A stretch of 64,000 bases of DNA from an uncultured Spirochaetaceae bacterium (GTDB lineage Bacteria > Spirochaetota > Spirochaetia > Sphaerochaetales > Sphaerochaetaceae), in NCBI GenBank assembly GCA_944389025.1, contig CALXKU010000002.1, positions 101,445-165,444 of the forward strand, in the 5' to 3' direction. Position 1 is the stretch's first letter, and each line of letters opens with the position of its first letter. The notes below the pieces were generated by a model. The model worked only from the letters and a program-made list of their open reading frames with translations, did not search any database and was not told where the DNA came from. Both the position numbers and the translations under genes were made by a program. Below are positions 33,101 to 41,850 of the stretch, piece by piece.

Positions 33101-34924
33101 TTATTTCTTAAGAGCAGCTTCGAGAGTATCGAGCATCTCTGAAAGCTCCTTTGGAAGGTGCTTTCCGAACTTCGGATAGTGGTTGGTCCTGATATCCTCA
33201 ACCTCTCTGAGCCATCCAGCCTTGTCGACTGTGAGAAGAATCTTCATATCCTCTTCCGTAACACCCTCTGGGCGGTCGATTGCATTAACTGTAGGCATGA
33301 TACCGATCTCTGTATCGACTGTCTCTGCTGTTCCGTCGCAGCACTCGAAAATCCACTTGAGAACGCGGCTGTTGTCGCCATAGCCCGGCCAGATGAAGTG
33401 TCCTGCCTCATCCTTTCTGAACCAGTTGACATAGAAGATCTTAGGAAGAACATCCTGGCTTGGAGCTGCCTTACCCACATCGATCCAGTGCTGGAAGTAG
33501 TCTCCCATGTTGTAACCGCAGAACGGAAGCATTGCGAACGGGTCTCTTCTGACTGTTCCGACCTTAGCATCCAGTGTTGCAGCTGTTACCTCAGATCCTA
33601 CGATTGAGCCAAGGAATACACCATGGTTCCAGTTCCTTGCCATGTGAACAAGTGGGATTGTTGAAGGTCTTCTTCCGCCGAAGAGGATTGCAGAGATTGG
33701 AACGCCTGCAGGATCTTCCCACTCAGGTGCGATGCATGGGCACTGTGCAGCTGGAGCTGTGAATCTTGAATTTGGATGTGCTGCAGGAGCCTGCTCCTTG
33801 TTGCCCTTATCCTGAATCCATTCGTTTCCGTGCCAGTCAATCAGCTTGCCAGGAGCATCGTATCCGATTCCTTCCCACCATACGTCCTTATCCTCTGTAA
33901 GAGCGACGTTAGTGAAGATCGTGTTCTTGCTTGCTGCCATAAGAGCGTTGTAGTTGCTCTTTGCGCTTGTTCCAGGAGCAACACCGAAGAAACCTGCCTC
34001 TGGGTTGATAGCATAGAGTCTTCCATCCTTGCCCGGCTTCATCCATGCGATATCATCACCGATTGTCTCTACCTTCCATCCTGGGATTGTAGGAATGAGC
34101 ATCGCGAGGTTTGTCTTTCCACATGCTGATGGGAATGCGCCTGTTACATACTTGCTCTTTCCCTCAGGGTTCGTAATCTTGAGGATGAGCATGTGCTCTG
34201 CGAGCCATCCCTCGTCACGTGCGAGAACGCTTGCGATTCTCAGTGCAAGGCACTTCTTTCCAAGAAGGGCGTTTCCACCGTAACCTGAACCGTATGACCA
34301 GATCTCCCTTGTCTCTGGGAACTGGCTGATATACTTATGCTCCATCGGAGCGCATGGCCACTGTCCGTTGTCACTCTCGCCCTTTGCAAGAGGCTTACCT
34401 ACAGAGTGGAGACATGGAACATAGTATCCATCTGTTCCGAGAAGGTCGAGAACCTTCACTCCTACCCTTGTCATGATCATCATATTGCATACGACGTATG
34501 CACTATCTGTGATCTCAACGCCGATCTTTGAAATCGGAGAACCAAGAGGTCCCATTGAGAACGGAATGACATACATGGTTCTTCCATGCATACATCCCTT
34601 ATAAAGATCTTTCATTGTAGCTTTGAGTTCTTTCGGATCAATCCAGTTGTTAGTAGGACCGGCATCTTCCTCCTTCTCAGAAGCAATGAATGTCCTCTTC
34701 TCTACACGAGCGACATCAGAAGGATCAGAATGGAAAAGCACGCATCCTGGCTTCTTCTCTTCATTCAGGCGGACAGCAAGACCGGAATCGACGCAACCCT
34801 TGATGAGTTCATCGTACTGAGCCTTGGATCCATCTGCGATTACAACTTCATCCGGTTCGCAGAGAGCTTTGATCTCCTCGATCCAGCTGACGAGTTTTGC
34901 ATGTTTAAGATCATTAATCGTCAT
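33101..34924 (-). CDS. pckG: Phosphoenolpyruvate carboxykinase (GTP)
   Basis: A 607-residue GTP-dependent PEPCK, interconverting oxaloacetate + GTP and PEP + GDP + CO2. The P-loop FPSACGKTN with the PEPCK reactive cysteine is near residue 270, the metal-binding FGVAPGT region follows, and the length is typical of the GTP class (the ATP class is about 540). In fermenters it often runs toward oxaloacetate. AAGGAG precedes the ATG. It is single, ended by a terminator, and fits with malic enzyme and OadGAB at the C3/C4 branch. Confidence 0.95.
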   Translation of the reverse strand: MTINDLKHAKLVSWIEEIKALCEPDEVVIADGSKAQYDELIKGCVDSGLAVRLNEEKKPGCVLFHSDPSDVARVEKRTFIASEKEEDAGPTNNWIDPKELKATMKDLYKGCMHGRTMYVIPFSMGPLGSPISKIGVEITDSAYVVCNMMIMTRVGVKVLDLLGTDGYYVPCLHSVGKPLAKGESDNGQWPCAPMEHKYISQFPETREIWSYGSGYGGNALLGKKCLALRIASVLARDEGWLAEHMLILKITNPEGKSKYVTGAFPSACGKTNLAMLIPTIPGWKVETIGDDIAWMKPGKDGRLYAINPEAGFFGVAPGTSAKSNYNALMAASKNTIFTNVALTEDKDVWWEGIGYDAPGKLIDWHGNEWIQDKGNKEQAPAAHPNSRFTAPAAQCPCIAPEWEDPAGVPISAILFGGRRPSTIPLVHMARNWNHGVFLGSIVGSEVTAATLDAKVGTVRRDPFAMLPFCGYNMGDYFQHWIDVGKAAPSQDVLPKIFYVNWFRKDEAGHFIWPGYGDNSRVLKWIFECCDGTAETVDTEIGIMPTVNAIDRPEGVTEEDMKILLTVDKAGWLREVEDIRTNHYPKFGKHLPKELSEMLDTLEAALKK

Positions 34925-35026
34925 CAGAATTCTCCTTATAATAATCTGGAGCTATCCAGAATATTTTCTTCTAATAGAGTATAGGAATAAAGCGGTTTTT
35001 GCAATATAGATAATCTCTTATCCATA

Positions 35027-35572
35027 TCAGTGAAGATTGCCGTGAGTACGCGTGTAACATGTGACATAAAGATCTGGCGGGACATCCTTCGGAACATCCA
35101 GAAGAACATCCGCAATTCCCTTCAAACGCTCCCTTATGCTCTTCTTCTCCTTATTTTTGTCGCTCTCAAGCTCACCTACAAGAGTTCGGACCACATCCTG
35201 CGCACTCTGAAGCTCCTCAGTGACGACTTTAAAGCGTCCTGCGAGGTCTTTTATCATCTTGGCCCCCAGATTCGGATGCTGCATTATGAAATCCTCGAAA
35301 TGCGCCTCATCAAGCTCGACCAAAACCGAATCTTCTAAAGCGACAGCGGTGGCATTCCTTGCCTCCCCTTCCAAGAGCCCCATCTCCCCAAGGCTTGAAC
35401 CCTTTTCTGAGAGGACGATAAGAGCGAACTGATCTTTTGTTCCATAATTGAGAAAAAGCTCCATTGCTCCGCTTAAGAGGACGAACATCGTAGAGCACTC
35501 ATCCCCCTGATGATAGAGCACATGTCCTTTGCTGACATGTACGACCTTGTTTCCAGCATCGTAATCCTGCAT
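35027..35572 (-). CDS. Cyclic-nucleotide-binding-domain protein without HTH
   Basis: A 181-residue protein. The first 120 residues form a CRP-type beta-roll with the phosphate-binding cassette GEMGLLEGEARNATAVA, where the Glu and Arg that contact cyclic nucleotides are present. No helix-turn-helix follows; instead there is a helical, charged C-terminus. It is not a DNA-binding regulator but may sense cAMP or a similar ligand for a partner. AGGAGG precedes the ATG. Confidence 0.8.
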   Translation of the reverse strand: MQDYDAGNKVVHVSKGHVLYHQGDECSTMFVLLSGAMELFLNYGTKDQFALIVLSEKGSSLGEMGLLEGEARNATAVALEDSVLVELDEAHFEDFIMQHPNLGAKMIKDLAGRFKVVTEELQSAQDVVRTLVGELESDKNKEKKSIRERLKGIADVLLDVPKDVPPDLYVTCYTRTHGNLH

Positions 35573-35629
35573 AGTCCACCTCCTTCTGCTATTATATTCT
35601 CTTTACCGATATTTTGATACACTTCAGCT

Positions 35630-37633
35630 ATGATTGAACTCTCAATGCCTGCGGGCTCTCTTGAAAACGCCATATACGCCTTCCAGGGCGGTGCGGACTC
35701 GGTGTATTTCGGCTTAAAGGAATTCTCAGCGAGAAAGGGAGCTGAGAATTTTTCCATGGATGACTTCAGAAAGATAAGAAAATTCGCCAAGGACCATGGT
35801 AAGAAAATCTATATCACGATAAACACGCTCATAAGAGATGATGAGCTGGAAAGGGTCCACTCGACTCTTGAAGAAATTGAGAGATATGGTGCTGACGGGA
35901 TAATCGTTCAGGACCTCGGTGTGATAAGAATGCTCAAAAAGAGCTTTCCAACCCTGCCGATTCATGCTTCCACACAGCTTGCAGTCCATACCGATTACGG
36001 GGTGAAAATGCTGAAAGATCTTGGCGCAGAGCGTGTCGTGCTATCAAGAGAGCTTTCACTAAAAGAGATAGAGAAGATAAGAAGGGACAATACAGACATC
36101 GAGCTCAAGGTCTTCATTCACGGTGCGATGTGCTACGGTTTCTCAGGACTCTGCATGGCTTCCCTCGAAAAGACGGGAAGAAGTGCGAACCGCGGAGAGT
36201 GCGCGCAGATCTGCCGCACATGGTTTTCCCATGAAGGGGAAAAGCTCTTTCCTTTCAGCATGAAAGACATGGACGCAGGAGAGGAAATTCTCACCCTTGA
36301 GAGGATGGGAATAGACAGCGTCAAGGTCGAAGGAAGAATGAAAGGCAATGAATACGTCTACTATACCGCAAGATATTACAGAAACATACTGGATAGAACC
36401 GTGGAGAAAGACTGCCATGAGTACACTTTTCTCAGAGAGCACTCTGACGGCTTCTTCCATTACTCAGGCCCCTCGCACAAATGCCTTATAACTGAGAATT
36501 ATACGGGACATGAAGGAAAAAGAATCGGGCGAGTAAAGAGCCAGGAAGGAAGAAAGCTGACTCTTGAACTTGAAGAGAAGATCAACGCCCACGACGGCCT
36601 CATGATAATCCTTGCAGGAAATGAAGCGTACAAGTTCTCCGCACGGCCTGTCTCAGAGAATGCGGTGCTCATTTCTGATAACATCAGGCTTCCGTACGGT
36701 ACCCCTCTTTTCAAGATTAGCGACTCTTCCATTACGCTTAAGAAGATCAATACCGATGCTATGAAAAAGGAGAAAGAGAGCGTTAAAGCGGAAATTGCGA
36801 TTGAAGAAAGAAAACTGAGAATAAAAACCGCCAATCTCTCCATGGCATACGATATAGCAACAGAGAAGGCAGAGAGAAATACGGATGACTCGATACGCCG
36901 CATATTCTCACAGAGCAATACGGAAAAGGTCCTCAATGTATCAGAAATAATAAACCCATACTCTCTACATATAAGAGAAAAAGATGCGAAAGCGATAAGA
37001 CGCGATTTTCTCCAGAGGCAGGAAGAAATTCCCCAGAGTGAGAAGAAATACGAGCTTGAGAGGAAAAAGGAAAGAGGCATGCTGCTTCCAGAAAGGAAAA
37101 AGCTTGAAGGAAAGAATGCCCCATGGAATGAGGAAGGTGTCACAATTGATGGCATAACCTACATAACTCTTTCACCAGTAACATATGAGGAAAAGAACAA
37201 GTACGAAAAGCTTCTCAGAAGGCTTGAAGAGATAGAAGGAAAGGTCATGATCGGACTGAACAACATCGCCGATGTGTACTTTGCCAAAAACCATCCGGAA
37301 TACTCGTACTTCATGGATGCCTACCTCTATGCTTCAAACAGAGAGAGCGTGGCTCTAATCAGCGACATTTTAAAAGAAAGCCTCAAAGGGGCATATATCG
37401 CTCCGGATTTCGACTGCGAGGCAGTATCATGGCCGGTAAAAGGTAGCCCGCTAAACGGCTACAAGCTACCGATGTTCATCTCAAGAAGCTGTTTCCGCCA
37501 CGACTCACTCGGCCTCAGCTGCGAAGATTGCTCCCGACATAATACGTTCAAAATAGAACAGAACGGGAGAAGATACCTCGTAACGGTTGATAACTGCCAG
37601 AGCCTGGTAAAAGAAGAGCCCTCAGAGAACTGA
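35630..37633 (+). CDS. Peptidase U32 family protein
   Basis: A 667-residue U32 family protein. The N-terminus MPAGSLENAIYAFQGGADSV, the CYGFSGLCM segment and RGECAQICR contribute cysteines of the conserved cluster-binding set. The C-terminal half is an extra beta domain ending in a Cys-rich CFRHDSLGLSCEDCSRHN. Characterised relatives (RlhA, TrhP) are Fe-S enzymes that hydroxylate 23S rRNA or tRNA; older annotations call them collagenases. I favour an RNA-modification role but cannot tell which. No Shine-Dalgarno; TACACT preceded by TGA ends 6 nt before the ATG. Confidence 0.82.
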   Translation: MIELSMPAGSLENAIYAFQGGADSVYFGLKEFSARKGAENFSMDDFRKIRKFAKDHGKKIYITINTLIRDDELERVHSTLEEIERYGADGIIVQDLGVIRMLKKSFPTLPIHASTQLAVHTDYGVKMLKDLGAERVVLSRELSLKEIEKIRRDNTDIELKVFIHGAMCYGFSGLCMASLEKTGRSANRGECAQICRTWFSHEGEKLFPFSMKDMDAGEEILTLERMGIDSVKVEGRMKGNEYVYYTARYYRNILDRTVEKDCHEYTFLREHSDGFFHYSGPSHKCLITENYTGHEGKRIGRVKSQEGRKLTLELEEKINAHDGLMIILAGNEAYKFSARPVSENAVLISDNIRLPYGTPLFKISDSSITLKKINTDAMKKEKESVKAEIAIEERKLRIKTANLSMAYDIATEKAERNTDDSIRRIFSQSNTEKVLNVSEIINPYSLHIREKDAKAIRRDFLQRQEEIPQSEKKYELERKKERGMLLPERKKLEGKNAPWNEEGVTIDGITYITLSPVTYEEKNKYEKLLRRLEEIEGKVMIGLNNIADVYFAKNHPEYSYFMDAYLYASNRESVALISDILKESLKGAYIAPDFDCEAVSWPVKGSPLNGYKLPMFISRSCFRHDSLGLSCEDCSRHNTFKIEQNGRRYLVTVDNCQSLVKEEPSEN

Positions 37634-37636
37634 GGG
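37619..37636 (-). terminator. Probable terminator of asd inside the U32 gene end
   Basis: CCCTCAG-TTCT-CTGAGGG on the minus strand, followed by CTCTTCTTTT. It overlaps the last codons of the U32 gene. Confidence 0.5.
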
Positions 37637-37658
37637 CAAAAGAGGAAACTGATTGATT

Positions 37659-38681
37659 TCAGATTAATCCGAATTTCTGAACGAATGCCTCAGCATTCTG
37701 GATGGAGCCACCGGCTGCACCCTTTACGATATTGTTCACAAGAAGGCAGAAACCGATCTTCCCGTTCTTCTTCTTGAGCCTTCCCGTATAAACGACCATT
37801 CCCTTCGGGTTCCCCCAGAAAGCGTACTTTGGCTGAGGGAACGTAGGCTCTGGGGAGTAGACAATCGGCTGCTCCGGAGTTGAAGGCAGATCAGGTACGG
37901 TATTGAAATTATGCCAATCCTCGATAATCTCTTCCTCGCTCACTTCCTTTTCAGTCTCAAGCCAGACTGTCTCAAGATGTCCGAACATGACAGGAACCCT
38001 GACAGTATATGCATACACCTCTGGATCGATTGAGAGAATCTTCTTCACTTCCTTCTCAATCTTCTCCTCCTCTCCCTTAATGAAAGGAATGCAGTTGTCC
38101 GTGATATCGAAAGAGGAGAGTCCGGGATATCCAGCACCCGATACGCTCTGATAGCTGTTAATCGTTATCGTCTTGATACCATACTTCTTGAGCGGTGCGA
38201 GAGCCATCGCAAGGCCGGTTGTCACACAGTTTGCATTCGTAACGCAGAAGCCTGTCTGAGGATAACCCTGCTTTCTTATCAGCTCAAGTTGCTCGACATT
38301 GGTCTCTGGAATGAGAATTGGAACATTCGCGTCATATCGCATGGCAGCGGCATTTGAAAAGACATAAAAGCCATTTGCCCTGAGCTGAGGCTCTGCCTCT
38401 GATGCTACGGCTGCAGGAAGAGCAGAGAATACGATTCTTACGCCAGCTTCCTTCATCTGTGCATAATTGAACTCCCTCACATCCATATCCTTAATGCTTT
38501 CAGGCATCTCGAAAGGCATGACCCAATGCACGGTAGCAGCATACTTCTGCCCCACCCTTGCTGCGGATGCGGTCACGTAAGTCAATTCAAACCATGGGTG
38601 CTCGGAAAGCATCCACATGAAAACCTGGCCGACAGCCCCTGTTGCACCAATTACTGCAACCTTGATCTTCTTATTCTCCAT
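37659..38681 (-). CDS. asd: Aspartate-semialdehyde dehydrogenase
   Basis: A 340-residue ASADH, which reduces aspartyl phosphate to the semialdehyde for lysine/threonine/methionine synthesis. GATGAVGQVF is the NADP loop, TNANCVTTG holds the catalytic cysteine (about residue 153), and SGAGYPG follows. The NCV motif and overall pattern match the archaeal/fungal-type ASADH also found in many bacteria, not the E. coli type. The chosen ATG at 38681 has GAGG about 8 nt upstream; the frame continues 12 codons further without support. Confidence 0.93.
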   Translation of the reverse strand: MENKKIKVAVIGATGAVGQVFMWMLSEHPWFELTYVTASAARVGQKYAATVHWVMPFEMPESIKDMDVREFNYAQMKEAGVRIVFSALPAAVASEAEPQLRANGFYVFSNAAAMRYDANVPILIPETNVEQLELIRKQGYPQTGFCVTNANCVTTGLAMALAPLKKYGIKTITINSYQSVSGAGYPGLSSFDITDNCIPFIKGEEEKIEKEVKKILSIDPEVYAYTVRVPVMFGHLETVWLETEKEVSEEEIIEDWHNFNTVPDLPSTPEQPIVYSPEPTFPQPKYAFWGNPKGMVVYTGRLKKKNGKIGFCLLVNNIVKGAAGGSIQNAEAFVQKFGLI

Positions 38682-38778
38682 AGCATCATCCTCATCTGAT
38701 ATAATAAGGTAAGGCAAGATTAATGCTTTTACCCCAGAGGGTCAACCTCTTTCATAAATATTTGTTATAAAATTTACA

Positions 38779-38794
38779 TATTGTTACAACAATA
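38779..38794. repeat. Inverted repeat, possible operator
   Basis: TATTGTT-AC-AACAATA, a perfect 7-2-7 palindrome about 98 bp upstream of asd and 76 bp before tRNA-Ala, in AT-rich DNA. Confidence 0.35.
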
Positions 38795-38827
38795 ACAGAA
38801 AAACTCTTATACATATTAATAAAGGCA

Positions 38828-38856
38828 TTGATAATTTTCTTAAAATACAGTATTTT
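38828..38856 (+). promoter_or_regulatory. Promoter of tRNA-Ala
   Basis: TTGATA (38828-38833), 17-nt spacer, TATTTT (38851-38856), with the expected start just before the tRNA. Confidence 0.5.
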
Positions 38857-38869
38857 ACAGTAGTCAAAC

Positions 38870-38943
38870 GGGGCTGTAGCTCACCTGGCTAGAGCGATTG
38901 AATGGCATTCAATAGGTAGTCGGTTCGATCCCGATCAGCTCCA
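38870..38943 (+). tRNA. tRNA-Ala (GGC)
   Basis: Acceptor GGGGCTG pairs with CAGCTCC and includes the G3:U70 wobble that identifies tRNA-Ala. The anticodon arm ATTGA-ATGGCAT-TCAAT gives GGC. The T-arm loop TTCGATC is intact, discriminator A, CCA not encoded. Its 3' end faces an accessory region, a common integration site for islands. Confidence 0.95.
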
Positions 38944-38953
38944 CTAAAAGCAG

Positions 38954-38983
38954 CTCTCTGGAAACAGAGAGTTGTTTTATTTT
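38954..38983 (+). terminator. Terminator after tRNA-Ala
   Basis: CTCTCTG-GAAA-CAGAGAG followed by TTGTTTTATTTT. Confidence 0.8.
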
Positions 38984-39435
38984 GAATGCTTCAAAACATC
39001 CCAATGGCCATCCTTATCACTGCCAACCCTTTTGACCTCTCCCGCCTCGTTTAGGCTCTTCATATAATTCGCCACTGTGGCTCTTGATATGTTAAACATC
39101 TTGCTGAGAGTCTCATATGTACATAAAGGATCCTCTTTAAGAACTTCTACAATCCGAATCTTGATTTCAGCGCGAGATAGTCTCTCAGTGCTTTTCAGTC
39201 CAGAATCAGATTTAGAGTCTAAATTAGACTGTAAATCATCTTCAAAACCTGGAACAAACCTGAATACGACCTTGATCATGTCATCATGTATTTCAAAGAT
39301 GCTCTTGTCGTAATATCTGAGTATCCTGTTCATGCCAGATCCGAGCTGTTCCACCATCTCAACGTCGTGGAAAAACCTCATAATTTCACTGTTGCGAGGG
39401 AGGCACACACCGGAAGAGAAGTGTTCTACAGTCAT
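38977..39435 (-). pseudogene. C-terminal fragment of an AlbA_2/HATPase_C4-type ATP-binding protein
   Basis: The 152 residues match only the C-terminal part of the RecG-like/schlafen-type ATP-binding proteins: CLPRNSEIMRFFHDVEMVEQ then LGSGMNRILRYY, and a C-terminal winged helix (LSKMFNISRATVANYMKSL). The AlbA_2 DNA-binding domain and most of the ATPase part (some 250-300 residues) are missing. Upstream lies the stop of a tiny hsdS-like remnant and the RhuM gene. The fragment has no ribosome-binding site. It is a deletion product inside the island. Confidence 0.65.
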
Positions 39436-39444
39436 CCCACTAGA

Positions 39445-39480
39445 TCAGTACTGTTTTATCAGATTATCAAGCTTACTCAT
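39445..39480 (-). pseudogene. hsdS-like start remnant
   Basis: An 11-codon frame (MSKLDNLIKQY, then stop) overlaps the RhuM stop codon. The opening MSKLDxLI is common at the start of type I restriction specificity (HsdS) proteins, which often follow RhuM genes. The rest of the gene is gone. Very short, so the call rests on position as much as sequence. Confidence 0.35.
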
Positions 39481-40540
39481 TGTCTTTGTCCTCCTTGGAC
39501 TCTATAGCCTGGATTTCAAGCATCATCCTGTCAAAGTCACTCTGATAGAGTCTGTCTTGGATAACCCTGTATTTTTCAAACTCGCTTAAAGCATGTGCCT
39601 TTGCAAGCTCTGCAGATATCTTTCCATTGTCCTTGAGCACATCCCTGTCCCAGAGAGTGAGAAAGCTGTTAAGACGTTCTTCCCAGTCTTCCATGGTCAT
39701 CGGAATATGACGCTCTGCCATGTCCTCAGCGAAATCAAGGTATGCAGAAACAATGCGTTCAAGCTTCCTCAGTTCATCTTCTGAAAGATAGTTCTTTGCA
39801 ACGATGACATCATAGCTGTGGATCTTACCATTCGGAGAGCCATCCCAGTTGGTAAGTCCCATATGCTCCTTTTCAGCGTCCGCCCGGTTATATATCACCT
39901 CAGCAGCAGTTTGCCCATGTACACTGTAATGGAGCTTATTCTGCACAGCAGCAAAGAAGCGATGAGTTGCTTTGGCAGACGGATCGTAATCAACAGCTGT
40001 GGCATAGATGTCGGTTACCTTCTGATAGAATCTTCTTTCAGAAAGCCTTATCTCCCTGACTTTCTCAAGGAGCTTGTCAAAGTATTCTTTTGTAAGCTTT
40101 GAGCCTCCATTCTTCAGGCGTTCATCATCCATCACCCACCCTTTGATGGTGAAATCTTTGACAATCGTGTTTGCCCACTTCCTGAACTGCACAGCACGTT
40201 CATTGTTGACCTTGAAACCGACAGCAATGATTATCTGAAGATTGTAGTGGATAACATCTCTGGATACCTGACGATTACCTTCGGTTTGAACTATTCGGAA
40301 TTTCCGAATAGTTGCATCTTCCTGAAGCTCGGCATCACTATATATCTTCTTGATGTGCTCATTGATTGTGTTAATCTCGACACCGTATAGTGTCGCCATC
40401 ATCTTCTGAGTAAGCCAGATATTCTCATCTTCATAGCGTAGCTCGATGCTTTCATCAGAACCACCTGTGGCTGCAACATATGTCAGATACTCAGCAGCAG
40501 AAGAACGAATAATAGATGTATCTTTGCTTTTTCTATTCAC
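39473..40540 (-). CDS. RhuM family protein
   Basis: A 355-residue RhuM/virulence-protein family member. The N-terminal HTH-like segment is WLTQKMMATLYGVEINTINEHIKKIY. The family core has YNLQIIIAVGFKVNNERAVQFRKWA, TDIYATAVDYDPSA and HGQTAAEVIYNRAD. The biochemical role is unknown; RhuM genes are common in type I restriction loci and islands. I take the GTG at 40540, with GGAGAT upstream and 4 bp after the XRE gene. The longer frame to 40672 overlaps that gene and is not supported. Confidence 0.82.
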   Translation of the reverse strand: MNRKSKDTSIIRSSAAEYLTYVAATGGSDESIELRYEDENIWLTQKMMATLYGVEINTINEHIKKIYSDAELQEDATIRKFRIVQTEGNRQVSRDVIHYNLQIIIAVGFKVNNERAVQFRKWANTIVKDFTIKGWVMDDERLKNGGSKLTKEYFDKLLEKVREIRLSERRFYQKVTDIYATAVDYDPSAKATHRFFAAVQNKLHYSVHGQTAAEVIYNRADAEKEHMGLTNWDGSPNGKIHSYDVIVAKNYLSEDELRKLERIVSAYLDFAEDMAERHIPMTMEDWEERLNSFLTLWDRDVLKDNGKISAELAKAHALSEFEKYRVIQDRLYQSDFDRMMLEIQAIESKEDKDNE

Positions 40541-40544
40541 TCTT

Positions 40545-40763
40545 CTATCTCCACTTTTTTTCGTCGGGAACAATCTCAACAATGTCATCAAATGTACAGC
40601 CAAGGCTCGTGCAGATCTTTGCAAGCACCTCAAGCCTGACATCCTCATTCTTTCCCATCTTTGCAATGGCATTTGTACTCACTCCAGCCATCAAGCAAAG
40701 CTGGCTTCGCTTGAGTCCCTTATCAATCAGCAATTTCCACAACTTGTTATAACTTACCGCCAC
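40545..40763 (-). CDS. XRE-family HTH regulator
   Basis: A 72-residue Cro/C1-type HTH protein: LKRSQLCLMAGVSTNAIAKM is the HTH and CTSLGCTFDDIVEIVPD is the conserved end of the short DUF739-like XRE group. AAGGA precedes the GTG start. It lies 4 bp before rhuM and probably regulates it. Confidence 0.85.
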   Translation of the reverse strand: MAVSYNKLWKLLIDKGLKRSQLCLMAGVSTNAIAKMGKNEDVRLEVLAKICTSLGCTFDDIVEIVPDEKKWR

Positions 40764-41349
40764 AAGTAGTCCTTCAAATCATTAAATAGTAGACTTGCCT
40801 TTGAGTATACAATAAAATATTGAATATCTCAAGAAATATAAAAGTAAAAACATGCAAGAGATTCATATCAATACACAGTCGGGTAGTGATTCACATCAGC
40901 TTGCGTCATGAATTCCGTCACAAAAGTCAGTAGGAAGACCGACTCTGACGGATGGGGCAAAGGCACAGTCTCTTCTCTTGCTTCTTTCCTTCAAACAAAT
41001 TTCCCGTCCTCCAAAATGGGTTCTCCGGCAAAAACATCTGGAGAATGAAGCAGTTCTACGGCATTCGAGATGTAAATGTTCGGATCCCTGTTAGAGTCCG
41101 AATTCTTTAAGTATGTCCACTTTTTCCATATTCTCTATCCTCCACTATCCAGCAACGAGCGATTCGGTAATAAATATGTTCAAGCATCCTCTTCAAAACT
41201 ATCATTAAGATGATTCTTGAAAAAACAAAGAAAGAATCTTCTCAAGTATTTCCGTCATCATCGGGCCTTTGATCTCAGATTTTCCCTTCAACTGCTCATA
41301 CAATGAAGCAAATATTTGTAGATTGAGGTTTCTAACATCAACGTCTCTT
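40764..41349. other. Gene-poor stretch in the island with decayed frames
   Basis: About 585 bp without an intact gene. On the minus strand a GGAGG-preceded ATG at 41129 gives 12 codons (MEKVDILKEFGL) and a stop; a shifted frame then continues with NRDPNIYISNAVELL and FAGEPILEDGKFV to a stop. This looks like one small frameshifted gene of unknown family. The rest is AT-rich without clear signals. Confidence 0.4.
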
Positions 41350-41850
41350 TTAGGCACCGGCATTCAGAATCTCATTCGAACCTGCAAGCATTTGCTTCAC
41401 GTCCTCAATACAAGGAAGCAATGCACTCACAAGCCTCTTCATAAGCCTTGCCGATACATCAGCAACCTCATCCCATCTGGATTCATCATTGATGAAAGGT
41501 ACGGATGCTTCAACCAAGATGGAACCACGCCTCGCCTTCTCACTTGGCTCAGTCCATTTTACTTCTGTCCCCATAGACTTCTCTATCTCTGACTTGTAGC
41601 TATAGAAATGATTGAAAATCCTGCTATTCTCGGCCCTGTCCCCTCCTTCAATGTAGAGATAAGCCCATACTAAACAGCTTTTGAGGCCAAACGATGATAC
41701 AAGGTGCATTTTGCTACATCCGATAAACCCATCAAGATAATATGAATCTACTGGCTTTCTCTTCTGATACGAAGGACATCCAGCTTCTCTTGTCGCCTCA
41801 ACAAGTTTTGGAATGATATAAGCCCCACAACCTTCTATTAGTATCGGCAT
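41350..41850 (-). CDS. DUF4268-domain protein
   Basis: A 166-residue protein whose middle (LVWAYLYIEGGDRAENSRIF, SEIEKSMGTEVKWTEPSEKARRG) matches DUF4268, a domain usually at the C-terminus of restriction or defence-associated nucleases. It overlaps the end of the DUF262/DUF1524 gene by 53 bp in another frame, with a stop just upstream and no Shine-Dalgarno. Either it is translated by coupling, or the two were one protein split by a frameshift near 41850. Confidence 0.6.
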   Translation of the reverse strand: MPILIEGCGAYIIPKLVEATREAGCPSYQKRKPVDSYYLDGFIGCSKMHLVSSFGLKSCLVWAYLYIEGGDRAENSRIFNHFYSYKSEIEKSMGTEVKWTEPSEKARRGSILVEASVPFINDESRWDEVADVSARLMKRLVSALLPCIEDVKQMLAGSNEILNAGA

